Of a stretch of 64,000 nucleotides of DNA, positions 49,046 to 56,250 are shown piece after piece. Under the pieces are notes generated by a model. That model saw nothing but the letters and a program-made list of their open reading frames with translations, had not been told where the DNA came from and did not search any database. A program made the position numbers and the translations under genes. Every line of letters begins with the position of its first letter. The stretch's first letter is position 1. Origin of the DNA: JALZHR01 sp036388475 (GTDB taxonomy: Bacteria > Acidobacteriota > Blastocatellia > Pyrinomonadales > Pyrinomonadaceae); NCBI GenBank assembly GCA_036388475.1, contig DASVRT010000088.1:1-64000 (forward strand), read 5' to 3'.

Positions 49046-52000
49046 ATTCTATCTTCCTGCCCTTCATTTCCCTGCCGTTGGGAAACACGACGGTCACGCC
49101 GGCGATTTTTCCGCTCGCATCGCGTTCGAAGGCAATGGTCACGTTTGCCGGTTGAGCGGCGAATTTGTCTTTGGTCGCCGCGTCGGGCGTCAATTCGATG
49201 CGCTCGCCGCCGCCGATGCCGACGAGCTTTTCGCCTTCCTGCCGGAAAACCAGCGCGCCCATCGGCGTGTCGAATTTACCGGCAAACTCGGAGAATTTTC
49301 CGCCGACGGTCGGCTTGATTTCTTCGGGCGCGGGAAACGCCGAGCCGGGCTTCGGCAGAACCAGCGTGCCGGTCGAGCCGGTTTGCAGCGTATCGAAAGG
49401 ATGAATCGGAAACGCGGGACGTTTCGGCTGGACGATCGGATTTTTTTGAATCTGCGCCAGCGCCACTTCGACGGCTTTTTCAAGCTGCGAATCTTTTCCC
49501 GCCATCGAATCCTGCGGCGTGATTTCAACGTCGAAATCCGGCGTGACGCCGTAGTTTTCCACTTCCCAGGTGCCGTTCGGGTTATACGCCGCGCGGTTCG
49601 GCAGCTGCACGCCGCCGTTATCAATCAGGCGCGGCGTGAAAAAGTAAGGTCCGATGCCCGCGCCGTAAGTGCGTTTGCCGACAATCTGCCCGACTTTGCC
49701 GAGCTTGAACATAAACGCGCCGGTTTCCGCCGCCGAGCCGTTAAACTCGTTGGTGATTAAAACCTTGACGGGCGGCGCGGGATTGACCGGCGTCGGGATG
49801 TCGTCGCCGCCGCGAAACATATAGTAATAAAGCGGTTTTCGCAACATCCATTCAATCAGGTAATCGGGCGTGATGCCGCCGCCGTTGTAGCGCTGGTCGA
49901 TGATGACGCCCGCTTTGTCGGCGTAGCCCGAAAGCCCGCGAATCGCGTTGCCGATGCCGTCGGGATTGTAACCTTCGATAAAAATATAGCCGAGCTTGCC
50001 GCCCGAAAGCCTTTCGACCTTTTTGCGATTCTCTTCCGCCCAATTCGCGCGGCGCAGGCGGTTTTCGCCGCTCGCCGGGTAAACCGTAGAGGTGCGCGCG
50101 TTCGAGCCGTTCGCGCTGCTGCTGACGGTGATTTTCGTCGGTCTGCCGGCGGCGTTTTCAAAATAGCTCAGAATATTTTTATTCGCCTCGATTTTCTGCC
50201 CGTTGACTTCCAGCAGGTAATCGCCTTCGCGGACATCGACGCCGGGCTGGTCGAGCGGCGCGCCGAACGAGCCGTTGGCGGCGGTAAAAGGCGTCGAGCG
50301 ATAAATTTTCTTAAAGCGGTAATGCCCGTCCGCGATTTCATAATCCGCGCCGAGCAAGCCGATGCGATTGCCGCCGCCTTGCGGAGGCTGCGAATCACCG
50401 CCGCCGATGCCGAGATGGCTGACGGAAACGTGCCCGAGCATCTGCCGCATCAATGAATTCAAATCGCCGCGGCGCGTCACGGTCGGGAGATATGCGGAAT
50501 ATTCGCGTTCGAGCAAAGCGAGATTCTGCCCGTGATAATTCGGGTCGTAAAACCAGTCGCGCATAATCCGCATCGATTCGTGAAACATCTGACGCCATTC
50601 TTCAGCCGGCGTGACGCGCACTTCCATCTTGTTGAAATCCTGCTTGCCGTCGTCGGGTTTGACAGCCGTTTCCGCGCCGGTCAGAAAATAATCGCGACCC
50701 TTTCGATACAACATTCGATTGCCGTCGCGCGTAATGTCCACCGCGCTTATATCGTCCACGATTTTTTCCATCCTGCCGCCTTTCGCCAAATCGAAAAGAT
50801 AGACGGCTTGCGATTGCGACGGCTCGCTGAAATCGCCGGGCGCTTTCGACCACTCGCTGACGACCAGATGCAATCTGCCGGCTTTGCCCGCGACGAGCTG
50901 CGAATAATCGCGCTGCGGCAGCGGCAAATTAACGAAACGCGCCGACGCATTATCGAAATCAATCTTCACCTGCGGCGCGGCTTCATTAATTTTCGCGTCC
51001 GGGTTCGGCTGACCGTTCGGAAGCAGCGGCGACGGCGTATCTTTCGACAAAATAAACGCGTGAACGCGGCGCACGACCAGCGGATTGGCTAAAACTCCGT
51101 TCAGAACGCCCCAGCTAAACTCGCTCGTGCCGGCGTTGGCGCTCGAAACGAAATAGAGATATTTGCCGTTCGGGTCGAAAACTGGCAATTGCGTGTGCGT
51201 CACGCCGTCCGTAACCGGGACGTTTTTCTTCTGCGCCAAATCGCGTATATAAACGGTTCCGGCGCGATTATGCAGGCGTTTCGCATAAGTCAGAAAACGC
51301 GAGTCGGGCGAAAAATTCGGCGTCCAGCCGTCCTGCGCCGAATAAACCGAAGCATCGACCTTTTCCGCAGTTCCCCGCTCGACGTCAGCCGTCCATAAAT
51401 TCAATTGCCGGTCGCTGAAAGCGATTTTCTTCGAATCGGGCGACCAGGTTGTTTCCCAATAGAATGAAGGCTTCGGCTCGACGGCGATTTTTCTGACCGA
51501 ATCGTTTTCGAGCGAGCGTATGTGCAGCGCGTATTCGCCGCTCTCGTCGGAAAAATATGCGATTGATTTGCCGTCCGGCGCGATGACCGGATAGCGCTCG
51601 GCAACGCCGGAAGTGTTGGTCAGATTTTTTGCATTGCCGTTTGCCGTCTCGAACACTAAAACTTCGCCGCGCGCGCTGAACGCGATTTTATCGCCCGAAT
51701 GCGACGGCAGAATCTGTTCGAGAAAGCGTATCGCCTGCACGTCGCGCGGTCTTAGCTCGGCGGTGTCGGGCGACACCGAAACGTTAATCGAACGAATCTG
51801 ATTCGTGTTCAAATCGAGCAGTTGAAGGCGACCGTTCTGCACAAAACAAACCGCGTCACTCGTCGCCGCTGCCGCGCGGACGCCGAAATCTTTAAAATTC
51901 GTCAGTTGTTTGACCTGTTTGGTTTTGCGGTCGTGAGCGAAAACATTGAAAATTCCCGTGCGGTCGCTGGTGAAATAAATTTTATCGCCGACCCATTGCG

Positions 52001-52640
52001 GGCTGCGGTCGTTGTAATTCGGGTTCGGCAGTTTTTCGAGCGCGCCCGTTTTTAAATCGGCGATCCAAATCGGCGCAATCGCGCCGCCGCGATAGTAACG
52101 CCATTCGCCGAAACCGAGCCGCGGATTGAAAGCGATAAAATTACCGTCGGGCGAAAATACGCCTTGATAAGCCTGCTGCATCGGCAGCGGCGCGGCGAGC
52201 GTTCCGTTTTCGACCGCCATTTTGTAAAGCCTCGTCACGCCTTCCTCGTCGCGCGTCGTTTCAAAAATGACTTCCCTGCCGTCGGGCGTCCACGCCGTCA
52301 CTAAATCGTCTTCCGGCATAATCGTCACGCGCCGCGCCTGCGCGCTGCCGTCGGCGGGCGTCACGAAAACGTCCCAGTCGTTGCCGTTCAGGCGCGAAAA
52401 GGCGATTTGTTTTCCGTCGGGCGAAAAAACCGGATTCATTTCTTCGTTCGGCGTGCCGGTCAGACGCCGCGCCGCGCCGCCGCTTCGCTCGACCAGCCAG
52501 ATTTTTCCGGCGTAGGTAAAGGCGACGTGAGTTTGATTGACGGCGACACGACCGATTAAAAGCGGCGCATTCGTTGACTGCGCGAAAGCCTGAAGTCCGA
52601 AAACAAACAGGAACAAAGCGGAAAGTTTGATTTTAAGCAT
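49044..52640 (-). CDS. Secreted tricorn-like protease (S41 family)
   Basis: 1198 aa from the ATG at 52640, which has GGGAG 5 nt upstream; a TTG four codons earlier would overlap that site. A signal peptide (to LQAFAQ) is followed by two TolB/WD-like beta-propellers ('FSPDGKQIAFSR', 'FSPDGNFIAFNP'), a PDZ domain (about 800-880), and the S41 core with Ser969 in 'NEFNGSAAE' and 'KRTYGAG'. This is the tricorn layout. It degrades peptides, here probably in the periplasm alongside the S9 peptidase. Confidence 0.9.
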   Translation of the reverse strand: MLKIKLSALFLFVFGLQAFAQSTNAPLLIGRVAVNQTHVAFTYAGKIWLVERSGGAARRLTGTPNEEMNPVFSPDGKQIAFSRLNGNDWDVFVTPADGSAQARRVTIMPEDDLVTAWTPDGREVIFETTRDEEGVTRLYKMAVENGTLAAPLPMQQAYQGVFSPDGNFIAFNPRLGFGEWRYYRGGAIAPIWIADLKTGALEKLPNPNYNDRSPQWVGDKIYFTSDRTGIFNVFAHDRKTKQVKQLTNFKDFGVRAAAATSDAVCFVQNGRLQLLDLNTNQIRSINVSVSPDTAELRPRDVQAIRFLEQILPSHSGDKIAFSARGEVLVFETANGNAKNLTNTSGVAERYPVIAPDGKSIAYFSDESGEYALHIRSLENDSVRKIAVEPKPSFYWETTWSPDSKKIAFSDRQLNLWTADVERGTAEKVDASVYSAQDGWTPNFSPDSRFLTYAKRLHNRAGTVYIRDLAQKKNVPVTDGVTHTQLPVFDPNGKYLYFVSSANAGTSEFSWGVLNGVLANPLVVRRVHAFILSKDTPSPLLPNGQPNPDAKINEAAPQVKIDFDNASARFVNLPLPQRDYSQLVAGKAGRLHLVVSEWSKAPGDFSEPSQSQAVYLFDLAKGGRMEKIVDDISAVDITRDGNRMLYRKGRDYFLTGAETAVKPDDGKQDFNKMEVRVTPAEEWRQMFHESMRIMRDWFYDPNYHGQNLALLEREYSAYLPTVTRRGDLNSLMRQMLGHVSVSHLGIGGGDSQPPQGGGNRIGLLGADYEIADGHYRFKKIYRSTPFTAANGSFGAPLDQPGVDVREGDYLLEVNGQKIEANKNILSYFENAAGRPTKITVSSSANGSNARTSTVYPASGENRLRRANWAEENRKKVERLSGGKLGYIFIEGYNPDGIGNAIRGLSGYADKAGVIIDQRYNGGGITPDYLIEWMLRKPLYYYMFRGGDDIPTPVNPAPPVKVLITNEFNGSAAETGAFMFKLGKVGQIVGKRTYGAGIGPYFFTPRLIDNGGVQLPNRAAYNPNGTWEVENYGVTPDFDVEITPQDSMAGKDSQLEKAVEVALAQIQKNPIVQPKRPAFPIHPFDTLQTGSTGTLVLPKPGSAFPAPEEIKPTVGGKFSEFAGKFDTPMGALVFRQEGEKLVGIGGGERIELTPDAATKDKFAAQPANVTIAFERDASGKIAGVTVVFPNGREMKGRKIE

Positions 52641-52724
52641 AGAGTCTCCCAAAGATTATGTTGACGCTTTTATACCACGCGGTCGAAGGCGCGTCTTGAA
52701 CAGAACAAACATTCTTGTATCAAT

Positions 52725-53537
52725 CTAACTTCGGCGAAAAGTTTTCCGGTATTCGGCGGGCGTCAGACCGAAAGCGGTCTTGAAGGTTTTATTAAAATGA
52801 CTCTGGTCGGAAAAGCCCGCCGCGTGGGCAATCTCGCCCAGGGATTCTTCGGTGGAAAGAATCTGCCGCGAGGCGAATTCGACGCGCAGACGGCGAACGT
52901 ATTCGCCAATCGTGCAGCCGAATTTTTCGCGGAACACGCGCGACAGGTGAACCGGATGAACGTCCGCCACGCGGGCAATCTCATCCAGCGTGAAAGATTC
53001 GGTAAAATTGGCGTGCAGGAAATCCTTCGACTGCCTGAGCCACTGCGGGCAGCCTTTTTCACTTGCGCCGGCGCGCGCGCGCGAAGCTTCCGCCAGCAGT
53101 TCTAAAATCAAGCCTTCGATGGCGAGCATCGAGAACGAGTCCATTCGCTGAAATTCCTGATAGATGCGCTCGCCGAGCCAGTTTGTTTTCTCCGAGCGGC
53201 AGCTCGCCGAAGCCTCGAAAATTACGGATTGGCGGCTGATATAGGAAAGCTTTTCAGAACTGAATTCGACGCCTAAAATCCGCACGTTGTTTTCAAACTC
53301 GACGGCGTGCGATTCCGCCGGCGGGTGAAAAACGACGGTCGAGCTTTGCCGCCGATGCGTGCGCCTTTCCAGGCTTTCGGCGTAACTGCCGCTGAGAACG
53401 TAACTGAAAGAAGCTAATTTATGCGTGTGGCGCGCCTGCCGCAGCCGCGGCGGATAAGCCACTTCACAAAGATTCATATCGCTGGTTTGATGACGTTTGA
53501 CAAGCTGCGCTCGGAGAGGCGGCGATAACTGTTTCAT
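52725..53537 (-). CDS. AraC family transcriptional regulator
   Basis: 270 aa from the ATG at 53537 (MKQLSPP); an ATG three codons earlier is also possible. The N-terminal half is a cupin-like sensing domain ('RHTHKLASFSYVLSGSYAESL'), and the C-terminal 100 residues hold the two helix-turn-helix motifs of AraC ('FTLDEIARVADVHPVHLSRVFREKFG' and 'SLGEIAHAAGFSDQSHFNKTFKTAFGLTPAEYRK'). It binds DNA as a regulator. Directly repeated 14-mers about 100 bp upstream of its start are good operator candidates. The target gene is unknown. Confidence 0.9.
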   Translation of the reverse strand: MKQLSPPLRAQLVKRHQTSDMNLCEVAYPPRLRQARHTHKLASFSYVLSGSYAESLERRTHRRQSSTVVFHPPAESHAVEFENNVRILGVEFSSEKLSYISRQSVIFEASASCRSEKTNWLGERIYQEFQRMDSFSMLAIEGLILELLAEASRARAGASEKGCPQWLRQSKDFLHANFTESFTLDEIARVADVHPVHLSRVFREKFGCTIGEYVRRLRVEFASRQILSTEESLGEIAHAAGFSDQSHFNKTFKTAFGLTPAEYRKTFRRS

Positions 53538-53628
53538 AAAACACAAAATCCTATGAATAAAATTTAATGGTTAATTTAAAGCGTTTTAATAAATACTTTT
53601 TTGCTTAACGAACATTATGAATCAAATG

Positions 53629-53664
53629 TTGCAGCAAATAAACTAAAATATTGCAGCAAATAAA
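53629..53664. promoter_or_regulatory. Direct-repeat operator candidate
   Basis: TTGCAGCAAATAAA occurs at 53629-53642 and again at 53651-53664, a 22-bp period (two helical turns), as AraC-type half-sites are often spaced. It lies upstream of the AraC-family gene. Confidence 0.5.
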
Positions 53665-53760
53665 AAGTAATGCTCAAGAGGGCTTAACTGATTAGATGAT
53701 AAATGGATATATTCAATCGACTAAACACCTAATCACTTATTTCCCGAGTTCGTTCTTATC

Positions 53761-54636
53761 TCAGGCTCGCTTCATCCATTCGATGCAATCGGCTAAATGC
53801 CTTCTCATTTCCTGTTTCGAGCGTTGTGCGATGCGTCCGTGTCCGGGCAAAACCCACTCGAAATCATATTCGAGCAGCTTTGCCATCGAGCGCGTTTGTT
53901 TTTCCCACGAATACCACGCGACCGAACGAAAAGCGGTCAGGCTTTTTCGGCGCGGCGACCAGGCTAAATGGTCGCCCGTAAACAAAAATTTGTTTTTATA
54001 AAGCAAAACCTGCGAGCCGCGCGTGTGTCCCGGCACGGGAATAACGGTTAATTCGTCATCGAGTTCGGCGGCTTCTTCGCCTTCGACGACGAGTTCGACG
54101 CCGAGATTTTTCGCTCCGTCGGCGGCGTGCATAATCCGTTCTGCCGCAAATTTTTCGCGGAAAGCCCGATGCTCGGCAATATCGTCGCGATGCGTCAAAA
54201 ACATTCGGCTGACGCCGCCCATTTTTTCGATTTGCCTGACGAGCGGCGACGTAAAACGCGGCGAATCTATCAACACGTTGCCGCCGTTTTCCGGCGCGCG
54301 TCGAATCAGATAGCTCCACGCGCCGAAGCTTTTTTCCGAATTAAAACCGCAGTAATAAACATTTTCGGCGATTAAAGAAGGAAAAGCGCCGATGCCGGTT
54401 TTGGCGTTAAGCCGCTCGCCCGCGCCGATTGAACCGCTCGGACACGCGACTAATGCCATCAGCGCCAGACGCGCTTCTTCTTCGGTCGCGGGCTGGCGAT
54501 AAACGCTCGATTGCCCGCCGTGGTCGCGAAAGGAAGCGGGCGCCAGCTGCCGGCACGTGTCGCAGTCGATGCAGGTTTCGTCAACGAAGAATGCGCCTTC
54601 GACGTTTTCCGCCAATCGAAGTCTCGGATTAGCCAT
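53761..54636 (-). CDS. Ferredoxin - metallo-beta-lactamase fusion protein
   Basis: 291 aa. The first about 75 residues form a 4Fe-4S ferredoxin-like unit with C22, C25, C28 (CIDCDTC) and C65 in 'VACP'. From about 95 on comes a metallo-beta-lactamase fold with 'LTHRDDIAEH', 'VIPVPGHTRGS', 'LFTGDH' and 'VLPGHG', which supply the metal ligands. Such MBL-fold hydrolases act on thioesters, lactones or as oxygen reductases; the fused ferredoxin suggests an electron-linked role. It has no signal peptide. AraC gene downstream on the same strand. Confidence 0.83.
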   Translation of the reverse strand: MANPRLRLAENVEGAFFVDETCIDCDTCRQLAPASFRDHGGQSSVYRQPATEEEARLALMALVACPSGSIGAGERLNAKTGIGAFPSLIAENVYYCGFNSEKSFGAWSYLIRRAPENGGNVLIDSPRFTSPLVRQIEKMGGVSRMFLTHRDDIAEHRAFREKFAAERIMHAADGAKNLGVELVVEGEEAAELDDELTVIPVPGHTRGSQVLLYKNKFLFTGDHLAWSPRRKSLTAFRSVAWYSWEKQTRSMAKLLEYDFEWVLPGHGRIAQRSKQEMRRHLADCIEWMKRA

Positions 54637-54810
54637 AATAAAAACTCTCCGTTTAATTATAACTCGCCGCGAGCGAAAATTTTATCGCAAATCCGCTCTT
54701 GCGCTGACGGCGATTTGAATTAAAATTTATTTTAACGCGAGATTCGCGCGCCGAAAATAAAGAAAATATCTTTCAAGGTCGGAAACGATTTAACCGAAAC
54801 GACCCGATTT

Positions 54811-55245
54811 ATGCTTATGAATAACCGAATACGGCTGGCGGAAAGCGATGCCGAAATCCTCGATTGCTACGCGGTAATGGCTGAGCTGCGCCCGCACATT
54901 TCCGCCGAAGAATTTCTTCCGCGAGTCAAAACACTATCTGAAATCGCCGGTTTTCGACTGGCTTATTTGATTGACGAAGACGTCAAAGCCGTCGCCGGAT
55001 TCAGAATTTCCGAATGGCTCGCGGGCGGCAAATATATGGAAATCGAAGACCTCGTCGCCAAAAGCGGCGAGCGCTCGAAAGGCTTCGGCGGAGAATTGTT
55101 CGATTGGCTGGTCGCATACGCGAAGCGGGAAAATTGCGCTCAGATTAAGCTGGTTTCGCACGTCAAAAGATTCGGCGCGCACAAATTTTATCTGGAAAAG
55201 CGAATGATTATCGAGGCGCATTACTTTTCGTTGAAGCTGCAATAG
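54811..55245 (+). CDS. GNAT family N-acetyltransferase
   Basis: 144 aa, or 142 from a second ATG at 54817. The GNAT fold is seen in 'VKAVAGFRISEWLAGGKYMEIEDLVAKSGERSKGFGGELFDWLVAYAKRENC', where the acetyl-CoA loop is a variant of R-x-x-G-x-G/A (RSKGFGGEL), and the last strand is 'GAHKFYLEKRM'. It acetylates a small molecule or protein; the substrate is not evident. It precedes the two-component cluster by 86 bp but may be separate. Confidence 0.82.
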   Translation: MLMNNRIRLAESDAEILDCYAVMAELRPHISAEEFLPRVKTLSEIAGFRLAYLIDEDVKAVAGFRISEWLAGGKYMEIEDLVAKSGERSKGFGGELFDWLVAYAKRENCAQIKLVSHVKRFGAHKFYLEKRMIIEAHYFSLKLQ

Positions 55246-55331
55246 AAGAAATCGGATTGACTTTCGGCGGAAAAGTCCATAAATAATCTAATTGCGAAAC
55301 AAATTAGAAAGTCTCCGCTTCAGTTTAGCCG

Positions 55332-56108
55332 ATGTCTATATTAATTGCCGAAGATAACAATGCCCAACGCCATTACCTGAGCGAGCTCGTGACGCGCGAG
55401 TTTTCGTCTCACCTGCCGGTCATCGAAGCGTTTGACGGAGAAAGCGCCGTTCGGCTGGCGCTGGCGCAGCGACCGACGCTTTGCATTCTGGACATTCAGA
55501 TGCCGCAGATGTCGGGCGTCAAAGCCGCGCGCGCCATCTGGAAAGAGTTTGCCGAAACGCGGATAATTTTCTGGACGCAGTTTCCGCACGAAATTTATAT
55601 CAACGAGATTCGCAAAATCGTCCGCGCCGTCGAGCCGCAGCCGACCTACGGTTTTATACACAAAAACAATCCCGAATCCAGATTTCTGCGCTTTGTCGCC
55701 GCCGTTCTCGAAGACGGCGCGGATATGATTGACCCGCTTTTCAAAGATTCGTTTCAGCGCCCGCTGCTTACCGAATTTGAAGCCGAAGCCTTGCGTTATC
55801 TCGCGCTCGGCTTATCAAACTGGGCGATTGCGCGAAAATGCAGCCTGAGCCTGCGCGGCGTCGAAAGCCGCTTGGCGACGCTCTACGAAAAGCTTTTTAC
55901 CGAAAATTCGCAAGGCACGACGAACGAATCCTACGACAAGCTTGCGTATAACCCGCGCACGCGCGCCTTTTGCGAAGCCTTAAAACGCGGTCTTATCAAC
56001 TCGGACGAGCTGGAAAAAGCCGAAGCCGAGCTTTCCGGATGGCTGGCGCACGACCGCCGGAAATATCTGCAAAATAAAATCGAAACCGCCGCCGATGAAC
56101 ACCGATGA
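55332..56108 (+). CDS. Response regulator with LuxR-like HTH output
   Basis: 258 aa. Receiver domain: acidic E7/D8, phospho-acceptor D54 in 'CILDIQMPQMSG', switch Thr82 and K111. A linker is followed by an HTH with LuxR/NarL pattern ('LTEFEAEALRYLALGLSNWAIARKCSLSLRGVESRLATLYEKL'). The C-terminal about 55 residues are unusual for NarL types. The last codons (AADEHR) coincide with a GATGAACACCGATGAA repeat word. Its TGA overlaps the kinase start ATG as ATGA, so the pair is translationally coupled. Confidence 0.88.
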   Translation: MSILIAEDNNAQRHYLSELVTREFSSHLPVIEAFDGESAVRLALAQRPTLCILDIQMPQMSGVKAARAIWKEFAETRIIFWTQFPHEIYINEIRKIVRAVEPQPTYGFIHKNNPESRFLRFVAAVLEDGADMIDPLFKDSFQRPLLTEFEAEALRYLALGLSNWAIARKCSLSLRGVESRLATLYEKLFTENSQGTTNESYDKLAYNPRTRAFCEALKRGLINSDELEKAEAELSGWLAHDRRKYLQNKIETAADEHR

Positions 56109-56250
56109 AAACAGACGAAGCAATCTTCGGTTGCGACTTTAAATTTCAGATTTCAAATTTCAAATCTCTTTTTGATTTCAAGTTTCAAACCTCAAATCTC
56201 GGATTTCAAATATTAAGTTTCAAATTTTTTCGTGTTCATTCGCGTCTGTT
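56088..56250. repeat. Repeat-derived segment across the regulator/kinase junction
   Basis: GATGAACACCGATGAAAACAGACG at the left and TCGTGTTCATTCGCGTCTGTT at the right share words, and between them lie about 85 bp of TTTCAAATTTCAAAT-type words. It covers the end of the regulator and the first about 48 codons of the kinase frame. Confidence 0.6.
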
